From Anaerolineae bacterium (GTDB taxonomy: Bacteria > Chloroflexota > Anaerolineae > J102), in NCBI GenBank assembly GCA_015493675.1, contig WGCR01000060.1:1-8864 (forward strand): DNA of 8,864 nt, given 5' to 3'. Made by a program: the position numbers and the translations under genes. The notes beneath the pieces were generated by a model that was given only the letters and a program-made list of their open reading frames with translations, was not told the origin of the DNA and did no database searches. This document shows, one piece after another, positions 1 to 5,700 of this stretch. Within the stretch, counting starts at the first letter, position 1; each line of letters starts with the position of its first letter.

Positions 1-287
1 ACTCGACGCATCTATCTGAAATCGGTTTGCAAATGCGCCCGGGCTATCAGATCGAAGTCACCGACGCCACCGAAACCAAGGCGATGCAGCAAGTGGATGC
101 CTGCGTGGGGCTGGCGGTGCATGACCATCTCTTCCCTCCCTTCGACGCCTTCAGCGTGGACCTGACGGGCATCGAAGCAGCGCTGGATCATCGCATCGAC
201 ATGATTCTGGGCGCCAACGCCATGCTGCAAAGCGGCCTGCGCTGGTTGTTCGACCGGGAGCAGGGCGATGTGCGGGTGGCGGGTTGA
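1..287 (+). CDS. Probable retropepsin-like (clan AA) aspartic protease, 3' end only
   Basis: This is the C-terminal part of a gene that enters from the left edge; the open frame starts at base 3 with no start codon in view and stops with TGA at 285-287. About 94 residues are visible. The first residues (S-T-H-L-S-E-I-G-L) look like the segment just after the catalytic DTG of clan AA aspartic proteases, where the pattern is DTGA.. followed by a helix and G-L. The end, I-D-M-I-L-G-A-N-A-M-L followed by L-R-W-L-F-D, matches the family's closing pattern of I-L-G-x-x-x-L then a strand with Asp. The DTG motif itself would lie outside the window, so catalytic competence cannot be judged. The segment is soluble with no membrane stretch. 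The family call rests on pattern memory, and a conserved protein of another fold is possible. Confidence 0.5.
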   Translation, partial: STHLSEIGLQMRPGYQIEVTDATETKAMQQVDACVGLAVHDHLFPPFDAFSVDLTGIEAALDHRIDMILGANAMLQSGLRWLFDREQGDVRVAG

Positions 288-340
288 GGTCGAAACAATA
301 TCTCCTCATCTCTTGTTCACCGAGGCGGGGCGTTTTTTTC

Positions 341-369
341 TTGGCAACCGGTCTGTTTTAGGGCACAAT
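341..369 (+). promoter_or_regulatory. Candidate sigma-70 promoter for a leaderless transcript
   Basis: TTGGCA (341-346, five of six consensus bases) is followed by a 17-base spacer and CACAAT (364-369, four of six). The ATG of the next gene lies at 376, six bases after the -10 box, where transcription would normally begin. There is no Shine-Dalgarno at a usable distance. The transcript may therefore start at or within a base or two of the start codon. Confidence 0.45.
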
Positions 370-375
370 GAGGCT

Positions 376-1167
376 ATGACGACACTGACGACCTGGTATC
401 AGGGCATGAAGGGCAGCATCCGGCCCGTCATCCACTTCCGCAGCGACCGCTATTGGGAGGTGGACGCGTGGCGCGGGTTCGCCATTGCCATCATGGTGGT
501 TTATCACCTGGTGTGGGATTTGTACGGCATGGCGGGGTGGAAGATCGAGGTGTATGAGGGCTTCTGGCATTACTGGCAGCTCGTCACGGCCACGTCGTTC
601 ATCGGGCTGGTGGGCGTTTCCATGGGCCTGCGGGCCGGGCGCATGAGGCAGAAAGGGAAGGTGCATTTTTTGCCTTTCTTCCAGCGGGGCCTGGTTATTT
701 TCTCGTGGGGCATGGTCATCAGTCTCGTCACCTTTCTCTATGAACCGGCCGGTTACGTGCGTTTTGGCATCCTGCATTTCATCGGCGTTGCCATCATTCT
801 GGCCTACCCTTTCCTGCGTTTTCGCTGGCTCAATCTGATCCTGGGCGCAGTGCTGTTGCTTGCGCCCCAGCTGATCGCCTGGCGGCACGACATCCCCTGG
901 CTGGAATGGCTGGGCATGATTCGTTCGCCGCATCCCGCTTTCGATTATTTCCCGGTGATTCCCTGGCTGGGCGTGGTGCTCATCGGCATTTTTTTGGGAA
1001 ATATGCTTTATCACGCGGGCAAACGGGCGTTTTCGGTGCCCGATTGGTCGCGTTTTGCGCCCGTGCGCTGGCTGGCGCTGGCGGGCCAGAACTCCCTGCT
1101 CATCTATCTGATTCACCAGCCCATCCTCATCACGCTTCTTGTCTTGTCGGGCGTTATAAAACTGTAG
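376..1167 (+). CDS. DUF1624 / heparan-alpha-glucosaminide N-acetyltransferase-like membrane protein
   Basis: A 263-residue integral membrane protein with about seven hydrophobic segments. Recognisable family signatures in order are: E-V-D-A-W-R-G-F-A-I (28-37) entering the first membrane helix, with His44 in V-Y-H-L; R-F-G-I-L-H-F-I-G (129-137); D-Y-F-P-V-I-P-W-L-G (190-199) followed by a helix; and G-Q-N-S-L-L-I-Y-L-I-H-Q-P (237-249) near the C-terminus. These are typical of the DUF1624 group, related to lysosomal HGSNAT and to acyltransferase-3 proteins, which are thought to move acetyl groups across a membrane onto sugars. The acceptor is unknown here. I chose ATG 376 over an upstream in-frame ATG at 268, which lies inside the preceding gene and adds 36 non-family residues. 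The next in-frame Met (406) is also possible. No functional partner is adjacent. Confidence 0.85.
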   Translation: MTTLTTWYQGMKGSIRPVIHFRSDRYWEVDAWRGFAIAIMVVYHLVWDLYGMAGWKIEVYEGFWHYWQLVTATSFIGLVGVSMGLRAGRMRQKGKVHFLPFFQRGLVIFSWGMVISLVTFLYEPAGYVRFGILHFIGVAIILAYPFLRFRWLNLILGAVLLLAPQLIAWRHDIPWLEWLGMIRSPHPAFDYFPVIPWLGVVLIGIFLGNMLYHAGKRAFSVPDWSRFAPVRWLALAGQNSLLIYLIHQPILITLLVLSGVIKL

Positions 1168-1257
1168 CGTCAAGTAGGCAATGGACGGGGAAAATCGCGT
1201 CGAAAACGCATGTATGGTGTTTTGGATAATGGCCGATCATCAGAAAGATGGCGGAAA

Positions 1258-1287
1258 TTCTGCTTTCACTCCGTGATGGGCTATAAT
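1258..1287 (+). promoter_or_regulatory. Candidate promoter of the carboxyltransferase gene
   Basis: A perfect -10 hexamer TATAAT lies at 1282-1287. The best -35 at an acceptable distance is the poor TTCTGC (1258-1263, 18-base spacer), so the promoter would rely on the -10 or on an activator. Transcription would begin near 1294, giving a leader of about 77 bases that contains the tandem repeat at 1321-1348. Confidence 0.4.
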
Positions 1288-1320
1288 GAATGCTTGATAG
1301 TGCCTTTTTCGAGTGCGCAC

Positions 1321-1348
1321 CTTATCCTCACATCCTTATCTTCACATC
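1321..1348 (+). repeat. Two 14-bp (2 x 7) pyrimidine-rich tandem units before the carboxyltransferase start
   Basis: CTTATCCTCACATC (1321-1334) is followed directly by CTTATCTTCACATC (1335-1348), with one mismatch in 14. It sits in the 5' leader, 22 bases before the ATG. A similar 14-bp-period pyrimidine repeat carrying TATCCT precedes the biotin carboxylase gene at 5656-5697. Confidence 0.6.
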
Positions 1349-1370
1349 TTCCACTGACGAGTAATCGGGC

Positions 1371-2924
1371 ATGACCACCAATAAAGAACGAATCGACTTG
1401 CTCCGCAAAATGCGGGAAAAAACTTTGCTGGGCGGGGGCGAGGAGCGTATCCGCCGCCAGCACGAAAAGGGTAAGATGACCGCCCGCGAACGCCTGGAAA
1501 TCCTGCTGGACAAAGGCTCTTTTCGCGAGCTGGACGCTTACGTGCAGCATCGCTCCCACGATTTCGGCACGGAAAAGAACCGTCCCCTGGGCGATGGCGT
1601 GGTCACAGGCTACGGAACCATTGAAGGGCGGCTGGTGTATGTGTATTCGCAAGATTTTACCGTGTTTGGCGGCTCTCTCTCCGAGACCCACGCCGAGAAG
1701 ATCATCAAAATCATGGAAATGGCCATGAAGAACGGCGCACCGGTCATCGGACTGAATGATTCCGGCGGCGCCCGCATCCAGGAGGGCGTGATCTCGCTGG
1801 GCGGCTATGCCGACATCTTCCTGCGCAACACCCTGGCCTCGGGCGTGATCCCCCAAATCTCGCTGATCATGGGGCCCTGTGCGGGCGGGGCCGTCTATTC
1901 GCCCGCCATCACCGATTTCATCATCATGGTGGATAAGACTTCGCACATGTTCATCACCGGGCCCGAGGTGGTCAAGACCGTGACCCACGAGGATGTGACC
2001 TTCGAGGAACTGGGCGGAGCTTACACCCACGCCCGCAAGAGCGGCGTCGCCCATTTTGTGGCCAAAAGTGAGGAGGATGCGCTTTTCCTCGCCCAACAAC
2101 TGCTCAGCTACATCCCCCAGAACAACCTGGAAGACCCGCCCTACGCCCCGGCCACCGATGATCCCATGCGCCAGGATGAGGAGCTGGACGAGATCATTCC
2201 CGATAATCCCAACAAGGCCTACGATATGAAGGAGGTCGTCAAACGGGTGGTGGATGATGGCCTGTTCTTCGAGGTGCATGAGCATTTCGCCCAGAACATC
2301 CTGGTGGGGTTTGCGCGCATGGCGGGGCGCAGCGTCGGCGTCATCGCCCAGCAGCCGTTGGTGCTGGCGGGCGTGCTGGATATCGAGGCTTCCACCAAAG
2401 CGGCCCGTTTCATCCGCTTCTGCGACGCCTTCAACATCCCCCTGATCACCTTCGAGGATGTGCCCGGATTCATGCCTGGTTTGGCCCAGGAGCATGGCGG
2501 CATCATCCTGCACGGGGCCAAGCTGCTCTACGCCTACAGCGAGGCCACCGTGCCCAAGATCACCGTCATCACGCGCAAGGCCTATGGCGGGGCCTACGAT
2601 GTGATGAACTCCCGTCACATCAGGGCCGACCTGGTTTTTGCCTGGCCTTCGGCCGAGCTGGCCGTGATGGGCCCTGAAGGTGCGGTCAAGATCATCTACC
2701 GCCGCCAGATCGCCCAGGCCGATGACCCCGAAGCCGAGAAGGCGCGGCTCATCGAAAAATATCGCCAGAAATTCGCCAACCCTTACATCGCCGCCTCCCG
2801 CGGATTCGTGGATGACATCATCATCCCCCACGAAACCCGCCCGCGGCTCATCAATGCACTGGAAATGCTGCGCAACAAGCGGGATACGAATCCGTGGAAG
2901 AAACATGGGAATATCCCACTTTGA
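1371..2924 (+). CDS. pccB: Acyl-CoA carboxylase carboxyltransferase (beta) subunit, probably propionyl-CoA carboxylase
   Basis: A 517-residue cytosolic carboxyltransferase of the PccB/AccD5 type, full length for a family of about 510-540. It transfers CO2 from carboxybiotin to an acyl-CoA. The N-terminal crotonase-fold half carries N-D-S-G-G-A-R-I-Q-E-G (129-139) and G-P-C-A-G-G-A-V-Y-S-P-A (168-179), whose Gly pair forms the oxyanion hole for the acyl-CoA. The C-terminal half carries D-V-P-G-F-M-P-G (363-370) and K-A-Y-G-G-A-Y-D-V-M (403-412), whose G-A amides contact biotin. Asp410 in G-G-A-Y-D corresponds to Asp422 of Streptomyces coelicolor PccB; Asp favours propionyl-CoA, whereas the acetyl-CoA enzyme has Ile there. 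Methylmalonyl-CoA is thus the likely product, but acetyl-CoA may also be used. The start is the first ATG before the conserved R-x-x-L-L motif; its SD is weak. Partner subunits lie at 5701-7209 and 7401-7922. Confidence 0.95.
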   Translation: MTTNKERIDLLRKMREKTLLGGGEERIRRQHEKGKMTARERLEILLDKGSFRELDAYVQHRSHDFGTEKNRPLGDGVVTGYGTIEGRLVYVYSQDFTVFGGSLSETHAEKIIKIMEMAMKNGAPVIGLNDSGGARIQEGVISLGGYADIFLRNTLASGVIPQISLIMGPCAGGAVYSPAITDFIIMVDKTSHMFITGPEVVKTVTHEDVTFEELGGAYTHARKSGVAHFVAKSEEDALFLAQQLLSYIPQNNLEDPPYAPATDDPMRQDEELDEIIPDNPNKAYDMKEVVKRVVDDGLFFEVHEHFAQNILVGFARMAGRSVGVIAQQPLVLAGVLDIEASTKAARFIRFCDAFNIPLITFEDVPGFMPGLAQEHGGIILHGAKLLYAYSEATVPKITVITRKAYGGAYDVMNSRHIRADLVFAWPSAELAVMGPEGAVKIIYRRQIAQADDPEAEKARLIEKYRQKFANPYIAASRGFVDDIIIPHETRPRLINALEMLRNKRDTNPWKKHGNIPL

Positions 2925-2925
2925 T

Positions 2926-3002
2926 GACGATAGACCATAGACGAGAGACGACGTCGCCTTCCGTCCACCGTCCATCGTCTATCGTCCATCGTCCATCGTC
3001 CA
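2926..3002. repeat. Eleven-unit heptanucleotide array with an orientation switch
   Basis: The gap between the carboxyltransferase stop and the helicase start reads as uninterrupted 7-mers: GACGATA, GACCATA, GACGAGA, GACGACG, TCGCCTT, then CCGTCCA twice, TCGTCTA, and TCGTCCA three times. The first four are the reverse-complement type of the later ones, so GACGATAGAC (2926-2935) can pair perfectly with GTCTATCGTC (2977-2986). There is no U-tract, so it is not a classic terminator. The array starts two bases after the stop codon. Confidence 0.8.
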
Positions 3003-3015
3003 AACAATAACTGTT

Positions 3016-4467
3016 ATGACAGAAAAACCATCTAACGAAGATAAAGCGATTCCACAAGACCTTCCTGAAATTACACTACAAGACCTGCCCGAGAACTTGC
3101 AGGCGGCCGCGGCCCGCGCCGGCTGGGATAAACTCATGCCCGTGCAGGCCAAATCCATGCCTTATCTGCTGGCGGGCAAAGATGTGCTGGTGCAATCGCA
3201 CACCGGCAGCGGCAAGACGGGCGCTTTCCTGCTGCCCGCGCTGGATCGCATCGATCCCAAAAAGAAGAGCTGCCAGGTGCTGATCATGGTTCCCACCCGC
3301 GAGCTGGCCAAGCAAGTCGCCAGCGAGGCGGAACTGCTGGCGGGCGATAGCGGTGTGCGCACTGTGGCCGTGTATGGCGGCGCCAGCTATGGCCCGCAGA
3401 TCGCCGCGTTCAAGGAAGGCGCGCATCTGGTGGTGGGCACGCCTGGCCGCGTCCTCGATCACCTGCTCAAGCGCAACCTCTCTCTGAACCACCTGCGCAT
3501 GCTCATCTTCGACGAGGCCGACCGAATGCTCTCCATGGGGTTTTATCCCGACATGCGCGCGGTGCGAGGCTACCTGCCCGACCGGCCCGTCAACACCGCC
3601 ATGTTCTCGGCCACCTTCCCCCCGCGGGTGCTGCGTCTGGCTCAGGAATTCCTGCACGAGCCGGTGCATCTCAGCCTCAGCAGCGATCATGTGCACGTGG
3701 TGGAGACGGAGCATGTTTTCTACATCGTGCCGGGCATGGATAAAGACCGCAGCCTGGTGCGCATCATCGAGGTGGAGAACCCGGAATCCGCGATCATCTT
3801 CTGCAACACTCGCAATAAGGTGCATTACGTGGCCACGGTGCTCAATCGCTTCGGCTACGATGCGGCAGAACTCAGCTCCGATCTCTCGCAAAAAGCCCGG
3901 GAGCGGGTGCTGGACAAGGTGCGGGCGGGCAAGCTGCGTTTTCTGGTGGCCACCGATGTGGCCTCGCGCGGCATCGACATCCCCGCGCTCTCCCACGCCA
4001 TCCTCTACGAGCCGCCCGAGGACGCGGAGGATTACATCCACCGGGCGGGGCGCACGGGCCGGGCCGGAGCCGCGGGCACGGCCATCTCTCTGGTCAATCA
4101 ACTGGAGGCCCGCAAGCTGCGCACCATCGCGGCCCGTTATGAGATCAACATGCAGGAGCGGGCCCTGCCCGGCGATGAGGATGTGGCCAGAATCGTGTCG
4201 GAGCGGGCCATTGCGCTGCTGGAAGCGAAGCTTCGCGACCGGGACAAGCTGCAGATCGAGCGCATGAAGCGCTTCGGGCCTATGATCCATGAACTGATCC
4301 AGACAGACCACGGCCTGGATTTGCTGGCCATGCTGGTGGATGATTTTTATCACGAGGCCCTGCACAAGCCCCTGGGCGAGCCCGAAGTGCAGGAAAAGGC
4401 CCAGCCCAGGCCCAAAAAACGATCGGGCCGCCGTCGTTCGGGCCGCCGTCCCCGCCGCCGAGACTGA
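3016..4467 (+). CDS. DEAD-box ATP-dependent RNA helicase
   Basis: A 483-residue superfamily 2 RNA helicase that uses ATP to unwind or remodel RNA, with likely roles in ribosome assembly, mRNA decay or cold growth. All motifs are present: Q-motif M-P-V-Q (41-44); motif I S-H-T-G-S-G-K-T (61-68); Ia P-T-R-E-L-A (93-98); Ib T-P-G-R (142-145); II D-E-A-D (166-169); III S-A-T (198-200); IV I-I-F-C-N-T (260-265); V A-T-D-V-A-S-R-G-I-D (312-321); and VI H-R-A-G-R-T-G-R (342-349). The last 20 residues are a K/R-rich tail (R-R-R-S-G-R-R-P-R-R-R-D), probably for nonspecific RNA binding. There is no DbpA-type RNA-binding domain, so it resembles RhlE/CshA-type enzymes more than DeaD or DbpA. The ATG at 3016 is the only sensible start, and no SD is evident. 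No functional tie to the flanking carboxylase genes is apparent. Confidence 0.95.
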   Translation: MTEKPSNEDKAIPQDLPEITLQDLPENLQAAAARAGWDKLMPVQAKSMPYLLAGKDVLVQSHTGSGKTGAFLLPALDRIDPKKKSCQVLIMVPTRELAKQVASEAELLAGDSGVRTVAVYGGASYGPQIAAFKEGAHLVVGTPGRVLDHLLKRNLSLNHLRMLIFDEADRMLSMGFYPDMRAVRGYLPDRPVNTAMFSATFPPRVLRLAQEFLHEPVHLSLSSDHVHVVETEHVFYIVPGMDKDRSLVRIIEVENPESAIIFCNTRNKVHYVATVLNRFGYDAAELSSDLSQKARERVLDKVRAGKLRFLVATDVASRGIDIPALSHAILYEPPEDAEDYIHRAGRTGRAGAAGTAISLVNQLEARKLRTIAARYEINMQERALPGDEDVARIVSERAIALLEAKLRDRDKLQIERMKRFGPMIHELIQTDHGLDLLAMLVDDFYHEALHKPLGEPEVQEKAQPRPKKRSGRRRSGRRPRRRD

Positions 4468-4475
4468 ATATCTCA

Positions 4476-4499
4476 CACAAAGACGCAAAGGGCGCAAAG
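4476..4499 (+). repeat. CACAAAG/CGCAAAG dispersed intergenic repeat
   Basis: CACAAAG-ACGCAAAG-GGCGCAAAG, followed by an A-rich run to about 4510, fills the 67-bp gap between helicase stop and the next start. It belongs to the same style as the CACGGAG element at 7247-7351 and the short GGCGCAAAGGACAG at 8057-8070. It is non-coding. An in-frame reading upstream of the next gene passes through it and gives low-complexity R/K residues. Confidence 0.6.
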
Positions 4500-4534
4500 A
4501 AAAAAGAAACAAAGGCGCCATACTGACCACTGAC

Positions 4535-5086
4535 ATGCCTCTCATCCTCCGCCTGCCCGACCACGCCTACGCCGCCCGCAATTACCTGGGCGTTGAAGTA
4601 GGCGCACATTTCGACATCATGATCGCCACCGACATGCTGGGGCAGGGCGCGTTCGATGATCCGGCCGGCTGGTTCGAGCTGGCGTCCGGGCCGTTGCAGC
4701 CCGTGCTGGCGTCCATCGATGGCGCCCGTCATGCGTTCGCGGGCCAGGTGCGCAGCCGCTTCGTGTGGGAGGATGAAGACCTGACGGTGGCCTATCTGCT
4801 GCTGGACACGCCCACGCCCATCACTCTGCTGGCCTCCACTTTCGACGAGCTCCCGCCCGATGTGGAGGAAGGCGATTGGGTGTACGGCGTCGCCCATCTC
4901 AGCGTCGCCTGGGAGGATACTGTCGATCTGCCCCTGGGCCAGCCCATCCAGGTCACCGTCGAGGACATCCAGCGGCTGTTTTTGCATCCCGGCCCCGGCT
5001 TCGGCATCCGGCAATCGGTCTCCAGCCTCCCGCCTGAGTCCTTCGGGCAGGATGAGGTGCTGCTCGCACTGCGCAAGAAAAGATAG
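4535..5086 (+). CDS. Uncharacterised acidic protein, 183 residues
   Basis: I do not recognise this family. The reading frame is open from 4340, but the first 65 codons overlap the helicase gene out of frame and run through the CACAAAG repeat, so ATG 4535 (M-P-L-I-L-R-L-P-D-H) is the better start. The protein is rich in Asp and Glu, has no membrane segment or signal peptide, and looks like a compact alpha/beta soluble domain. Notable stretches are A-A-R-N-Y-L-G-V-E-V-G-A-H-F near the start and V-E-E-G-D-W-V-Y-G-V-A-H-L-S in the middle. Codon usage is GC-rich like the neighbours, supporting a real gene. The TAG stop (5084-5086) is also the first three bases of a CGCAGAT repeat, so the C-terminal residues A-L-R-K-K-R may have been trimmed by that insertion. 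No function is suggested by the neighbours. Confidence 0.7.
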   Translation: MPLILRLPDHAYAARNYLGVEVGAHFDIMIATDMLGQGAFDDPAGWFELASGPLQPVLASIDGARHAFAGQVRSRFVWEDEDLTVAYLLLDTPTPITLLASTFDELPPDVEEGDWVYGVAHLSVAWEDTVDLPLGQPIQVTVEDIQRLFLHPGPGFGIRQSVSSLPPESFGQDEVLLALRKKR

Positions 5087-5123
5087 AACGCAGATGACGC
5101 TGAAAAGACAGATTTACGCAGAT
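5084..5123 (+). repeat. CGCAGAT repeat, left copy flanking the nuclease gene
   Basis: It begins TAGAACGCAGATGACGC (5084-5100), identical over 17 bases to 5568-5584. Over 39 bases (5085-5123 versus 5569-5607) 34 match without gaps. It overlaps the stop codon of the upstream gene. A third copy is at 8071-8112. Confidence 0.85.
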
Positions 5124-5134
5124 TTTTTGATGTA

Positions 5135-5140
5135 AAAGGA
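5135..5140 (+). promoter_or_regulatory. Shine-Dalgarno site that fixes the GxxExxY start
   Basis: AAAGGA lies nine bases before ATG 5150, a workable spacing. The in-frame TTG at 5141 directly abuts this site and so could not use it. ATG 5150 is therefore preferred. Confidence 0.55.
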
Positions 5141-5149
5141 TTGAAGCGG

Positions 5150-5548
5150 ATGCGTCACTATAAGCATCAGGAACTGACCCAAGAAATCATCAATGCCTTT
5201 TACAAGGTCTATAACACTTTGGGCTATGGTTTTCTGGAGAAAGTCTACGAAAACGCTTTGGTCCTGGAATTGAGCAAACGAGGCTTCAAAACAGCCCAGC
5301 AAGCCCCAATCACTGTGTTCTATGAATCTGAGCCAGTTGGACACTATTTTGCCGATGTAATCGTCAACGATTTGGTTATCCTGGAGATCAAGACATCAGA
5401 GACCATCGCTGAGGCCCACAAAGCGCAACTTTTGAATTATCTCAGATCGACAAACATCGAAGTTGGATTGGTTCTCAACTTCGGGCCAAAGCCGGAAATC
5501 AGCCGCAAGATATACCAATCCACCCGCAAACGCCATATAAAATCCTGA
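5150..5548 (+). CDS. GxxExxY-family protein (PD-(D/E)XK nuclease-like)
   Basis: A 132-residue protein of the GxxExxY family, about the family's usual 120-135 residues. The naming motif is G-F-L-E-K-V-Y (27-33). The PD-(D/E)XK nuclease core is visible as A-D-V (68-70) and L-E-I-K (78-81), giving Asp69, Glu79 and Lys81, followed by Q-L-L-N-Y (93-97), the Q-x-x-x-Y helix also seen in RecB/Cas4-type nucleases. Putative metal-dependent nuclease activity is inferred from this fold; the family's biological role is not established as far as I know. The gene is visibly more AT-rich than its neighbours (many ATT, TTT and AAA codons) and is bracketed by CGCAGAT repeats at 5084-5123 and 5568-5660. This suggests an acquired cassette inserted inside the carboxylase gene cluster. 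The last residues (R-K-R-H-I-K-S) are basic. Confidence 0.88.
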   Translation: MRHYKHQELTQEIINAFYKVYNTLGYGFLEKVYENALVLELSKRGFKTAQQAPITVFYESEPVGHYFADVIVNDLVILEIKTSETIAEAHKAQLLNYLRSTNIEVGLVLNFGPKPEISRKIYQSTRKRHIKS

Positions 5549-5567
5549 AAAATCTGCGCTCCGTAAA

Positions 5568-5660
5568 TAGAACGCAGATGACGCAGAAAAAGCTGATCTA
5601 CGCAGATAAAATCAGGATAATCTGCGAAAATCTGCGGGCATCAGATGTGTCTGCGTTCTA
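5568..5660. repeat. CGCAGAT inverted-repeat element, right of the nuclease gene
   Basis: The left arm starts TAGAACGCAGATGACGC. The right arm ends with TGTGTCTGCGTTCTA (5646-5660), whose complement begins TAGAACGCAGA. The inner arms CGCAGAT (5601-5607) and ATCTGCG (5620-5626) also pair. The element can fold into an imperfect hairpin of about 93 bases. A related half-arm, AAAATCTGCG, lies at 5550-5558, immediately after the nuclease stop. Confidence 0.8.
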
Positions 5661-5697
5661 TCCTTTGCATTCTATCCTCTGAGTTCTATCCTCAAAG
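5656..5697 (+). repeat. Three 14-bp tandem units before the biotin carboxylase start
   Basis: TTCTATCCTTTGCA, TTCTATCCTCTGAG and TTCTATCCTCAAAG run from 5656 to 5697. Each shares TTCTATCCT at an exact 14-base step. The array ends three bases before ATG 5701, so it occupies the ribosome-binding region, and no SD is visible. Confidence 0.8.
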
Positions 5698-5700
5698 CCT

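Noticed and set aside
321..340. Possible terminator with a T-run after the protease gene
   Set aside because: Seven T residues are present (333-339), but no inverted repeat of useful length precedes them.
1281..2975. 564-codon open frame on the minus strand
   Set aside because: It is the shadow of the carboxyltransferase gene; the translation is rich in H, D and G without any domain, and arises because the sense strand rarely uses TTA, CTA and TCA codons.
4340..4534. Upstream extension of the unknown acidic protein
   Set aside because: The extra 65 residues overlap the helicase gene out of frame and include repeat-coded R/K-rich residues; ATG 4535 gives a compact protein.
3076..4545. 489-codon open frame on the minus strand
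   Set aside because: Shadow of the DEAD-box helicase gene, which shows all family motifs on the plus strand.
5141..5149. TTG start for the GxxExxY protein
   Set aside because: It directly abuts the AAAGGA site, leaving no spacing, while ATG 5150 has a nine-base spacing and matches family length.
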